Assembly (NCBI GenBank): GCA_016283945.1
Contig: JAEENW010000085.1
Span: 1 to 19,174, forward strand
From: Bacillota bacterium
GTDB taxonomy: Bacteria; Bacillota; Clostridia; Peptostreptococcales; Anaerovoracaceae
Reading direction: 5' to 3'
DNA length: 19,174 nucleotides
Shown: in pieces, positions 6,961-13,864 of the stretch
Position numbering within the stretch: the stretch's first letter is position 1
How the letters are laid out: each line of letters opens with the position of its first letter
Program-made: the position numbers and the translations under genes
The notes under the pieces: model-generated
What the model was told of the DNA's origin: nothing
Databases searched by the model: none
Seen by the model: only the letters and a program-made list of their open reading frames with translations

Positions 6961-7437
6961 TTATCTCTCGTTTACGAGCTTGCCGCTGATGTGCTCCGGC
7001 TCTATCTCGAAGAGCAGGGTGCGCCACGCGGACTTTTCTATCTCCTTGGCGATATAATCCTCGTCCTCGGTGAACTTGTAGCAGATCTTCCTGGTGATCT
7101 CGATCATCCTGTCCTCGTCCTCGATCGCCCTGCAGCGGCCGAAGACCACGACGCTCTTGACGGTGAGCCACCAGTTCTCGCCCACGTGGTTGCCGGCGTC
7201 GTAGACGCAGAGGCAGACCTTGTCGTTCGCCTTGACCGCGTCGACGCGGTGTCCGGCCTTGCCGCCGTGGAAGTAGATCTTCCCGTCCTCGTCGTTGTAG
7301 AAGTGGTTGATGGGTATGCAGTAAGGATAGCCGTCATCGCCGTTGACGCTGAGGACCGCGCGCTTTTCGCTCCTGAGCACCTCGGCGCACTCTTCGGGAG
7401 TGAGGGCCTGCTTGAACCTTACCATCTCTCTGAACAT
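6961..7437 (-). CDS. Pyridoxamine 5'-phosphate oxidase-fold flavoprotein, NimA-like
   Basis: A small FMN-binding split-barrel protein of the family that includes 5-nitroimidazole reductase NimA; the physiological substrate is unknown. The 158 residues start at MFREMVRFKQALTPEE with GAGGAGG five bases upstream. Family features are the N-terminal LTPEECAEVL helix, the flavin-contacting stretch YPYCIPINHFYNDEDGKIYFHG with the conserved FHGGKAGH (relatives have FHGA..GxK), then VCLCVYD and a C-terminal arm that includes ISGK. There is no signal peptide. It is the first gene of a probable operon with aroC and the mutase-kinase fusion. Chorismate synthase needs reduced FMN, so a link to flavin supply is conceivable, but this is speculation; NimA-like genes occur in many contexts. 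A good promoter lies just upstream. Confidence 0.87.
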   Translation of the reverse strand: MFREMVRFKQALTPEECAEVLRSEKRAVLSVNGDDGYPYCIPINHFYNDEDGKIYFHGGKAGHRVDAVKANDKVCLCVYDAGNHVGENWWLTVKSVVVFGRCRAIEDEDRMIEITRKICYKFTEDEDYIAKEIEKSAWRTLLFEIEPEHISGKLVNER

Positions 7438-7506
7438 ATTGACCTCCTCGTATCCGCGCTGGGCGGAAGCTGCCGGGACAAGAACCCGCATTTAGCTTAC
7501 AGTGTA

Positions 7507-7535
7507 ATTCTATATCACACGGCCGCCGCGTTCAA
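7507..7535 (-). promoter_or_regulatory. Promoter of the nim-aroC-aroQK cluster
   Basis: On the minus strand TTGAAC (plus 7530-7535), a 17-base spacer and TAGAAT (plus 7507-7512) give a near-consensus promoter about 70 bases upstream of the start codon. An imperfect palindrome with GTGT/ACAC ends (7502-7520) overlaps the -10 box and may be an operator. Confidence 0.55.
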
Positions 7536-7544
7536 GGGCGCGCC

Positions 7545-8471
7545 CTATACCTCCGTCCGCCCGCTGATCGGTGCACCGAAGCCGAAGGCTCCTTCCATTG
7601 AGCAGACCTTCGCGGCGAACTCCGCGCCGGCCTTCATCGCGGCCTCTATGCGGGCGGAGAGCTCCTCCGGGCTGCCCGCGAGCAGGCTGCCGATGCGGCC
7701 CTCCCCGGCGGAAGCCGCCCCTTCCGGAGCGCTCCCCAGCATGGAGCAGAGGAACGCGGCGAAGTACGAGTCGCCCGCTCCCATCGTGTCGAAGACCTCG
7801 CCGGCCTTCACCGCCTCCGCGTAGTAGAAGCGGCCGCCGCAGAGCAGGTACGAGCCGTTCTCTCCGACCGTTCCGAGCGCTATCTTCGCTCCTAGATCCG
7901 CCGCCTTCTTCATCTCGCGCTCGCGCTCCTCATCCGTGAGGTGGGCGCAGGACATGAGGGAGATGTCCACATAGGGCATCACCCTCGCGAGATAGTCGTC
8001 GTCCCAGCGATTCGAGAAGTCGTAGGCCACGGGGATCCCCGCGGACGCGAGCAGCGGAAGGTCGTCCTCTATGTATGAGTTTAGGTCGCTGTACAGGAGG
8101 TCGAAGCCCCTGATAAAATCGATATCCTCCTCCGTGAAGCCGAAGCCATTGTCCCTGGAGACGCCGCCCTTGTTGGAGCCCAGGAACACCCTGTCCCCGT
8201 CCTTCAGGGTCACCAGCGCGAAGCCGGTCTCGCCCTCGAAGCTGCGGCAGCGGCTCCGGTCTATCCCCAGCGCGTCCATGGCGTCCTCGAGGCAGCGCGC
8301 GGCGCCGTCGGTCCCGAGCTTGCCGATGAAGGCGGTCTCGGCGCCGTTCATCGAGGCGTAGGCGCAGGTGTTGACCGCCTGCCCGCCCGGATACATCTTC
8401 CCACGGGAGAGGTATTTGTCGCAGACGCAGTCGCCCGCGGCGACTATTCTGATCCTCTTGCTTTCGCTCAT
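7545..8471 (-). CDS. PfkB-family sugar kinase, fructoselysine/fructose-amino acid 6-kinase-like (FrlD/FraD type)
   Basis: Probably phosphorylates C6 of the sugar part of a fructose-amino acid (Amadori product), preparing it for the deglycase encoded by the neighbour. The 308 residues have the ribokinase pattern: N-terminal VAAGDCVCDKYL, the substrate-binding GG at 29-30 (PGGQAVN), NKGG (100-103), YDFSNRW (150-156, like FrlD's FDFSDKW) and the PfkB C-terminal signature DTMGAGDS (228-235), with catalytic base D234. An Ala/Gly/Ser-rich loop (246-268) interrupts the C-terminal part. GGGAGG lies six bases before the ATG. It is 66 bases downstream of the deglycase gene, with a strong terminator in that gap, so its expression may depend on readthrough. 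Kinase family certain; substrate inferred from the neighbour. Confidence 0.85.
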   Translation of the reverse strand: MSESKRIRIVAAGDCVCDKYLSRGKMYPGGQAVNTCAYASMNGAETAFIGKLGTDGAARCLEDAMDALGIDRSRCRSFEGETGFALVTLKDGDRVFLGSNKGGVSRDNGFGFTEEDIDFIRGFDLLYSDLNSYIEDDLPLLASAGIPVAYDFSNRWDDDYLARVMPYVDISLMSCAHLTDEEREREMKKAADLGAKIALGTVGENGSYLLCGGRFYYAEAVKAGEVFDTMGAGDSYFAAFLCSMLGSAPEGAASAGEGRIGSLLAGSPEELSARIEAAMKAGAEFAAKVCSMEGAFGFGAPISGRTEV

Positions 8472-8498
8472 CTCAGGCCTCCCTTCGAGCGAAAATTC

Positions 8499-8527
8499 AA
8501 AAAAAGATCCCGGATATATCCGGGATC
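8499..8527 (-). terminator. Intrinsic terminator between deglycase and kinase genes
   Basis: On the minus strand a perfect 10-bp stem, GATCCCGGAT (plus 8506-8515) with ATCCGGGATC (8518-8527), is followed by seven T. It starts 10 bases after the deglycase stop and ends about 27 bases before the kinase start, inside what otherwise looks like one operon. Confidence 0.85.
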
Positions 8528-8537
8528 CCCTCTGAAA

Positions 8538-9548
8538 TCAGTATTCCACCTTCCACATGTAGCGGCGAGTGGAGAGCGGGTGCTTCCTCACGTCGGCGAG
8601 CCTGCTGTTGTAGCAGGAGTAGACGCTGTTGAAGAAAGTGTGGTTGAAGTAGTCGACCACGCTGGCGTCGATGGCGCCGAGCCCGAACTCGCGAGCGTCG
8701 ATGACCTCGACTCTCCTGGCGTACTTATTGAGGAAAGTGAGCGCTCTCTCGTCGAGCTCTCTGGTTGAGCCCTCGGAGACCTGCAGCATGAAGGCGGTGT
8801 TCTCGTCGGTCACCTCGAAGGGGCCGTGGAAGAACTCGCCGCTGTGGATCGCCGCGCTGTCGAGCCACTGCATCTCCATGAATATGCAGATGCTCTCCAT
8901 GTAGGCGGAGCTCCAGGAGGCGCCGCTTCCCATGGTATAGATGAAGCTGTCAGCCGCGTGCTCCTCGGCGAAGGCCTGAGCCCTGCCCATGAGCTTCTCT
9001 CTGGCGTCCTCGATGATGCCGGTGAGCTTCTTCCTGCCGTAGTAGAGCTCGGGCAGATGATCGTAGCCCTCGGTCATGGCGAGCAGCTCGGCCGCGATCA
9101 GCAGGGCGCAGATGACCTTGTCAGAGCCGTGGTCGATCTTGTTTCCGAGGTGGTCGACGCTCGGGTCGAAGCTGTACTTGATGATGTAGTCGCCGAACTC
9201 GATGATCGGGGACTCATCCTTCCAGGTCAGGATGATGACGGCGGCGCCCATCTCGTGGCCGAGCTTGGCGGCCGCGACGGTCTCGGGGGTGTTGCCCTGG
9301 TGGCAGGCGACGCAGAGTATGGAGTTCTTTCCGAACTTCTTCGGAACGCTGTGAACGAACTCGTTGGAGTTGATCCAGCCGGTCCTGAGGACGGAGCTCT
9401 CCCTGTCCATGAAGACCTTCGCGGGATAGAGGGCTCCGAGCGAGCCGCCGCATCCGACGAAGTAGAGCGAATCGATGCCGCCTTCGCTCTTTCTGTTTTC
9501 GATTATCTCTGATACAATAGATTTAATATCTTCGGCAGTGTAAATCAT
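8538..9548 (-). CDS. SIS-domain sugar-amine deglycase, FraB/FrlB-like
   Basis: Likely cleaves a 6-phosphofructose-amino acid into glucose 6-phosphate and the free amino acid in the cytoplasm. The 336 residues form two SIS domains: the first at about 15-165 (YFVGCGGSLGALYPAK, CHQGNTPET), the second at about 190-336. IHSGEFFHGPFEVTDENT (234-251) and the terminal HPLSTRRYMWKVEY closely resemble the 6-phosphofructose-aspartate deglycase FraB as I recall it. E225 (FMEMQW) and H241 (EFFHGP) are 16 residues apart, the spacing of the catalytic Glu214/His230 pair reported for Salmonella FraB. FrlB (fructoselysine) and glucoselysine deglycases are alternatives. The ATG is set by AAGGAGG nine bases upstream. 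The gene faces the GntR regulator across 131 bases with a TTGACA promoter. Confidence 0.85.
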   Translation of the reverse strand: MIYTAEDIKSIVSEIIENRKSEGGIDSLYFVGCGGSLGALYPAKVFMDRESSVLRTGWINSNEFVHSVPKKFGKNSILCVACHQGNTPETVAAAKLGHEMGAAVIILTWKDESPIIEFGDYIIKYSFDPSVDHLGNKIDHGSDKVICALLIAAELLAMTEGYDHLPELYYGRKKLTGIIEDAREKLMGRAQAFAEEHAADSFIYTMGSGASWSSAYMESICIFMEMQWLDSAAIHSGEFFHGPFEVTDENTAFMLQVSEGSTRELDERALTFLNKYARRVEVIDAREFGLGAIDASVVDYFNHTFFNSVYSCYNSRLADVRKHPLSTRRYMWKVEY

Positions 9549-9557
9549 ATCTGTGAT

Positions 9558-9564
9558 CCTCCTT
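9558..9564 (-). promoter_or_regulatory. Ribosome binding site fixing the deglycase start
   Basis: AAGGAGG on the minus strand lies nine bases before the ATG at 9548. An in-frame extension reaching 9668 would run through the promoter and lacks such a site. Confidence 0.8.
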
Positions 9565-9613
9565 GATCTCTGCTTTTGCCGCGTGCCAGGTGAAACTGAA
9601 AGTGTACAACAGG

Positions 9614-9643
9614 AGCATATTACAAGGATGAGAGCGCTGTCAA
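9614..9643 (-). promoter_or_regulatory. Promoter of the deglycase-kinase genes
   Basis: On the minus strand a perfect TTGACA (plus 9638-9643) is followed after 18 bases by TATGCT (plus 9614-9619); TAATAT (plus 9617-9622) at 15 bases is an alternative -10. The divergent GntR regulator is the obvious candidate to act here. TACAA half-site-like strings occur at 9605, 9621, 9664 and 9674. Confidence 0.55.
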
Positions 9644-9668
9644 TGGCATCGGCGAAAAAAAGATACAA

Positions 9669-9674
9669 TATAAT
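9669..9674 (+). promoter_or_regulatory. Possible -10 box of the GntR regulator, giving a near-leaderless transcript
   Basis: A perfect TATAAT ends five bases before the regulator's ATG (9680), so transcription would start at or next to the AUG. No recognisable -35 lies 16-18 bases upstream. The surrounding A-rich sequence has no Shine-Dalgarno site. Confidence 0.35.
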
Positions 9675-9679
9675 ACAAA

Positions 9680-10402
9680 ATGAACAAAAAAGATTTGGAA
9701 ACGACCAGCGCGACCCCTCTTTACAGGCAGATCGCCGATAAACTCGAGAGCGAGATCACACGCGGGATCTATCCTCCCGGCTCGAAGATCCCCACGGAAT
9801 TCGAGCTCGCGGAGAGTCTCGATGTGAGCAGAGTGACCGTCAGAAAAGCCCTCGCGGAGCTTACGGACAAGGGGCTGATCACAAGAAGGTCCGGCAAGGG
9901 AAGCTTCGTCTCCGGGAAGAAGCTGCAGCACGGAGTCCAGGGCAGCGTGGTCAGCTTCTCCGAGATGTGCCGCATGGCCGGCATGGAGCCCGGCGCGAGG
10001 ACCGTCAGGATCGCCCGCGAGGAGCCCTCTCCTGAGGAGGCCCGGCTTCTCGGCCTGAAGGCCGGCGAAGGCATGATCGTCACGGAGCGCATCAGGACCG
10101 CGGACGGGACCCCCGTTCTGCTCGAGAGAAACCGCTACGGGGAGCTCTTCAGCTTTCTCCTCGGAGAGGACCTGAACGACCGCTCGCTGTACAGGCTGCT
10201 GCACAGCCGCGGGATCGTCCCCCATCACGCGTCCAAGACCGTCGACCTCGTCTTCGCGGGAAACGCGGAGGCCAGAGAGCTCGGCATCGCCGTCGGCTAT
10301 CCCCTGCTTCGCATAGAGGAGCTGGTGCGCGGCGAGGGCGACAGCTTCACGATGCTGTCCACCCAGCTCTGCGTGGGCGACAGGTTCAGGCTGAGATTCT
10401 GA
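9680..10402 (+). CDS. GntR-family transcriptional regulator with UTRA effector domain (HutC subfamily), FraR/FrlR-like
   Basis: Probably represses the divergent deglycase-kinase genes and is released by a phosphorylated or free fructose-amino acid. Of 240 residues, about 11-78 are a winged helix-turn-helix with PLYRQIADKLESEI, the PPGSKIPTEFELAESLDVSRVTVRKAL signature region and the wing GLITRRSGKGSFV. Residues about 95-238 are a UTRA ligand-binding domain with the usual TERIRTADGTPVLLERNRY region. The gene has no visible Shine-Dalgarno site and a TATAAT box almost touching the ATG, so it may be translated from a leaderless message. Its stop is 28 bases before the next gene, so the two are probably co-transcribed. 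Family assignment is safe; ligand and targets are inferred from the neighbours. Confidence 0.9.
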   Translation: MNKKDLETTSATPLYRQIADKLESEITRGIYPPGSKIPTEFELAESLDVSRVTVRKALAELTDKGLITRRSGKGSFVSGKKLQHGVQGSVVSFSEMCRMAGMEPGARTVRIAREEPSPEEARLLGLKAGEGMIVTERIRTADGTPVLLERNRYGELFSFLLGEDLNDRSLYRLLHSRGIVPHHASKTVDLVFAGNAEARELGIAVGYPLLRIEELVRGEGDSFTMLSTQLCVGDRFRLRF

Positions 10403-10430
10403 CGTGGCGCTTTCCGCCGGGCATAGGGAA

Positions 10431-11555
10431 ATGCAGGAAAACGTCTTAGAATACATGAAGAGATACGGCTCCCGGAGCTTCTCCGAGGAGCCTTTCACGG
10501 AGGGCGACGATCTCGCCCTCGTTTTGGTGTCCTATCTCGACTTTTCGGGGCTCGCGGGAAGCCGCCCCGTCCCCCTCGGGGAGCTTTACGAGGCCTATTC
10601 GAAGCGCAGGCACGTCTTCACCGCGCTGTCCATAGACGCCAGGCCTGTCCTGAAGGCCATGGCGGGCTCCGAGCGCTACCGCGGCGTCCTTGTATCCGAT
10701 TACAGCGAGGAGGGCGGAGCTCCCGGGAACGGAGAGAGCGCCGGAGATACGCAGTTCGCCGCGCTCTGCTTCCACCTTCCGACCGGTGAGCGCTACGCCT
10801 GCTTCAGGGGCACCGACAGCTCGCTCGCTGGCTGGAGGGAGGACTTCAGCTTCGCCTTCATGGACGAGACCGGCGGCCAGAGGGCCGCGGCGGAGTACCT
10901 AAGGCGCCTCATGCTGCGCTATCCGGGCCCGTTCATGACCGGCGGCCACTCCAAGGGCGGAAACCTCGCGGTCTACGCGGCGGCGAGCCTTCCGGAGCCG
11001 CTGCGCGCCAGGATCAGCGCGGTCTGGTCCAACGACGGACCGGGCTTCAGGGAGAGCGTACTGAAGCAGCCCGGCTTTCAGGACATAAAGGGCCGCGTCA
11101 GGCTCTTCATACCCGAGTCGTCCTTCGTCGGCCTCATAATGGCCGGCGACTGGCCGCGGACAGTAATAAAAAGCTCCGGGATGCTGATGTTTCAGCATAT
11201 CCCGGATAAATGGCATGTAGGAAGGGACGGCCGCTTCGTGAGGGCCGAGGGGCTCTCGTTCTTCAGCCGCTGGTGCGGAGACGCCCTCGAGCGCTGGCTC
11301 GCCGCCATGGACGACGAGGAGCGCAGGCTCTTCGTGGAGGCAGTATTCAGCGCGCTCGAGTCGTCTGGGCTCAAAGACCTGAATGAGTTCAGCGACGACC
11401 TCGCCGGCCGCGCCGGCGCCGTCATACGCTCTGTGCAGAGGATGGAGCGCAGCCGCCGCCTTCACATACTCAGGATGATCTCCCGCCTCGGAAAGGCCTC
11501 CGCCGAAGCCGTGATCGACCGCGTCCTCGAACTGCTGCCCGGAGACGACAACTGA
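10431..11555 (+). CDS. DUF2974 / Mbeg1-like alpha/beta-hydrolase
   Basis: A putative serine hydrolase of unknown substrate. The 374 residues begin MQENVLEYMKRYGSRSFSEEPF and continue DLALVLVSYLDF, the typical opening of DUF2974 proteins, which is why I prefer ATG 10431 over an in-frame GTG at 10404 that directly follows the regulator's stop. Neither start has a good ribosome site. The lipase-like core includes CFRGTDSSLAGWREDF (124-139) and the nucleophile elbow GGHSKGGN (171-178, Ser174). The strand after it, ISAVWSNDGPGF, resembles the region before the catalytic acid; the catalytic His is not identified with certainty. No signal peptide or membrane helix is evident. It probably shares a transcript with the GntR regulator and ends at a bidirectional terminator. 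Confidence 0.82.
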   Translation: MQENVLEYMKRYGSRSFSEEPFTEGDDLALVLVSYLDFSGLAGSRPVPLGELYEAYSKRRHVFTALSIDARPVLKAMAGSERYRGVLVSDYSEEGGAPGNGESAGDTQFAALCFHLPTGERYACFRGTDSSLAGWREDFSFAFMDETGGQRAAAEYLRRLMLRYPGPFMTGGHSKGGNLAVYAAASLPEPLRARISAVWSNDGPGFRESVLKQPGFQDIKGRVRLFIPESSFVGLIMAGDWPRTVIKSSGMLMFQHIPDKWHVGRDGRFVRAEGLSFFSRWCGDALERWLAAMDDEERRLFVEAVFSALESSGLKDLNEFSDDLAGRAGAVIRSVQRMERSRRLHILRMISRLGKASAEAVIDRVLELLPGDDN

Positions 11556-11596
11556 AGGCGGAGCTTCAGAGAGCCCGGCCTCAGCCTTATAAAAAC

Positions 11597-11628
11597 AGAT
11601 CCCCGCGTCAGACGCGGGGATCTTCTTT
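11597..11628. terminator. Bidirectional terminator between the hydrolase gene and glpK
   Basis: A very strong stem, AGATCCCCGCGTC (11597-11609) with GACGCGGGGATCT (11611-11623), is flanked by T-rich sequence on the plus strand (TCTTTA) and by AAAAAC on the left, which reads GTTTTTAT on the minus strand. It can stop both converging units. Confidence 0.85.
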
Positions 11629-11649
11629 AGATCTCTCTGTTCTCTTTCG

Positions 11650-13140
11650 CTATTCTCTCGCCCAGTCGTAAGCGCGCCTTACCGCGCGTTCCCAGCCCTT
11701 AAACATCTCTTCGCGCTTTTCGGCGCCGATGTCGGGCTTGAAGCTCCTCGATACCTTCCAGATGCTGCGTATCTCGTCCCTGTCCTTCCAGTAGCCGGTC
11801 GCGAGCCCGGCGAGGTAAGCCGCGCCCATGGCGGTCGATTCCAGGCACTCAGGCCTGAGTACCTCGGCGTCCAGGAGGTCGCTCTGGGTCTGCAGGAGGT
11901 AGCCGTTGGCAGCCGCCCCGCCGTCGACCTTGAGCGAGCTCAGCCTCATCCCGGTGTCCGCCTCCATCGCCCTTATGACGTCGCAAACCTGATAGGCTAT
12001 GCTGTCCAGCGTCGCGCGTATGATGTGGTCGCGTCCGCAGCCGCGGGTGAGCCCGACTATGGTGCCTCTCGCGTACTGATCCCAGTGCGGGGCGCCGAGC
12101 CCGGTGAAGGCAGGGACCACGTAGCAGCCGTTGGTGTCGCTGACCCTGAGGGCCGCGGCCTCGGTGTCGGAGGCCTTCTCGACGAGCTTGAGCTCGTCCC
12201 TGAGCCACTGCACCGCCGCTCCGCCGACGAATATGGAGCCCTCGAGGGCGTAGTCGACCTTGCCGCCGAGGCCCCATGCCACGGTCGTGACGAGCCCGTG
12301 CCCGGAGAATACCGGCTTCTCACCGGTGTTCATAAGAAGGAAGCAGCCCGTGCCGTAGGTGTTCTTTGCCTCGCCCGGCGACCAGCAGGTCTGCCCGAAC
12401 AGCGCCGCCTGCTGATCCCCCGCCGCACCGGTGATGGGGATGCCCTTGCCCAGGCTCGCCTCGTCGGTATAGCCGAAGAGGCCGCTCGACGGTTTCGCCT
12501 CGGGGAGCATGCAGCGAGGGATGTCCAGGATCCCCAGGATCTTGTCGTCCCAGTCGAGGGTATTGATGTTGAACATCATCGTGCGTGACGCGTTGGAATA
12601 ATCGGTCGCGTGGACCTTCCCGCCGGTGAGCTTCCACATCAGCCAGGTCTCGACCGTGCCGAAGAGCAGCTCTCCTCTCTCCGCCCTTTCGCGGGCGCCG
12701 GGGACGTTCTCGAGTATCCAGCGCAGCTTGGTCGCGGAGAAGTAGGCGTCGATGACGAGTCCGGTCTTCCCGCGTATGGTGTCCGTGAGCCCGCGCGCCG
12801 CGAGCTCGTCGCAGTAGGCGCTGGTCCTGCGGCACTGCCAGACTATGGCGTTGTACACCGGCTCGCCGGTCTCGCGGTCCCAGACTATGGTCGTCTCCCT
12901 CTGGTTCGTGATGCCTATAGCCTCGATGTCGGAGCTCTTCGCCCCGGCGCGGGCCATGGCCATGGTCGCCGCCGAGAGCATGCTCGCCCATATCTCGCGC
13001 GGATCGTGCTCGACCCAGCCGGGCTTCGGGTAGATCTGCTCGAACTCGAGCTGGGCGACGGAGCGTATCTGGCCGTCGCGGCCGAAGAGTATGCAGCGGT
13101 TGGAGGTGGTCCCGGCGTCGAGCGCCATGATGTATCTCAT
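11650..13140 (-). CDS. glpK: Glycerol kinase
   Basis: Phosphorylates glycerol to sn-glycerol 3-phosphate with ATP in the cytoplasm. The 496 residues are full length for this FGGY-family enzyme: N-terminal phosphate motif ALDAGTTSNR (6-15), glycerol-binding TNQRETT (78-84) and WQCRRT (101-106), catalytic base and neighbours in GAAGDQQAALFGQ (238-250), NTYGTGCF and the C-terminal KVDGGAAANGYLLQTQSD adenosine site. AAAAGGAG lies seven bases before the ATG. In enterococcal and Bacillus enzymes a His just before GDQQ is phosphorylated by HPr; the corresponding stretch here (FGYTDEASLGKGIP) has none, so that control is probably absent. No glpF or glpD is nearby. It is the last gene after the C39-like and AroM-family genes (39-base gap) and ends at a strong terminator. 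Confidence 0.97.
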   Translation of the reverse strand: MRYIMALDAGTTSNRCILFGRDGQIRSVAQLEFEQIYPKPGWVEHDPREIWASMLSAATMAMARAGAKSSDIEAIGITNQRETTIVWDRETGEPVYNAIVWQCRRTSAYCDELAARGLTDTIRGKTGLVIDAYFSATKLRWILENVPGARERAERGELLFGTVETWLMWKLTGGKVHATDYSNASRTMMFNINTLDWDDKILGILDIPRCMLPEAKPSSGLFGYTDEASLGKGIPITGAAGDQQAALFGQTCWSPGEAKNTYGTGCFLLMNTGEKPVFSGHGLVTTVAWGLGGKVDYALEGSIFVGGAAVQWLRDELKLVEKASDTEAAALRVSDTNGCYVVPAFTGLGAPHWDQYARGTIVGLTRGCGRDHIIRATLDSIAYQVCDVIRAMEADTGMRLSSLKVDGGAAANGYLLQTQSDLLDAEVLRPECLESTAMGAAYLAGLATGYWKDRDEIRSIWKVSRSFKPDIGAEKREEMFKGWERAVRRAYDWARE

Positions 13141-13179
13141 TTCGATTCTCCTTTTGATCTGTCGCTCGCGAGCCGGGCT

Positions 13180-13851
13180 CTAAACGTCCGCGATCTCCGC
13201 GACTATCCTCGCGAGCAGAGTGCGCGGAAGCAGTATGGGCTTTCCGGTCTTCTCGGCGAACATCTCCTTCATCTGCTGGGTGAAGCCTATGCAGTCGAGG
13301 ACTATGAGATCCGCGTCCACGTCCTTTATCTCAGCCGCCAGCGCGGCAACGTCCTCGTAGCTTCCGTAGGGCGAGACAGACACGCTGACGCACTTGTCCA
13401 CGTATTTGAGCCACTTGGCCTGGCTCTGCTCTATCTGCAGAGGCGACGGGGTCACCGCGATTATGCTCGACCTGTTCGTGAGCATGGGCGCGATGCGCTC
13501 TATGACGTCGCCCGGGAAGATCATGGGCACGTTCGAGCGCAGCTCCGCGGGGAACTCGCCCGTGCAGAAGACCATGATGAGCGTGACCCCCTCGGCCTCG
13601 AGGGCGTCTATGGCCTTCTGAAGGCGGCCTATGATGTACTTCTCGGCGAAGGTGACCGAGCTCCCGTCGACCAGCCTCGAGACCAGGATGTAGTCGCCCG
13701 GCTCAGGCTTGAACTGCTCGATCTCCTCGCGGCTGAGCCCGTCGAGCCCGCCCCTTTCGAGCAGCTCCACCTTGGGCCCCAGTATGTCCATTATGTCCGC
13801 GGTGACGTCCACGCGCGGAGCCTGGCCAACAGTTATAGCTCCTATCTTCAT
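13180..13851 (-). CDS. AroM family protein
   Basis: A 223-residue cytoplasmic protein of the AroM family. In E. coli aroM sits next to aroL but its function is not known, and the fold resembles Asp/Glu racemase-type proteins. Matching features are the N-terminal IGAITVGQAPR, a central LIMVFCTGEFP (family strand with a possible active-site Cys), an IIAVTPSPLQIEQSQAKW segment, and DLIVLDCIGFTQQMKEMF, which closely parallels the E. coli MLDCLGFHQRHRDLL region and supplies a second conserved Cys. Paired cysteines of this kind are the hallmark of racemase-like relatives, so a racemase/isomerase-like activity is possible but unproven. GAGGAGG lies five bases before the ATG. It follows the C39-like gene by 13 bases and precedes glpK by 39. 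Confidence 0.88.
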   Translation of the reverse strand: MKIGAITVGQAPRVDVTADIMDILGPKVELLERGGLDGLSREEIEQFKPEPGDYILVSRLVDGSSVTFAEKYIIGRLQKAIDALEAEGVTLIMVFCTGEFPAELRSNVPMIFPGDVIERIAPMLTNRSSIIAVTPSPLQIEQSQAKWLKYVDKCVSVSVSPYGSYEDVAALAAEIKDVDADLIVLDCIGFTQQMKEMFAEKTGKPILLPRTLLARIVAEIADV

Positions 13852-13864
13852 GTTCTCCTCCTCG

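Noticed and set aside
10404..10430. GTG at 10404 as the start of the DUF2974 hydrolase
   Set aside because: It has no ribosome site, and the usual family N terminus begins at the ATG at 10431; I keep it only as an alternative.
13141..13179. Riboswitch or leader element before glpK
   Set aside because: The gap is only 39 bases and holds just a ribosome site.
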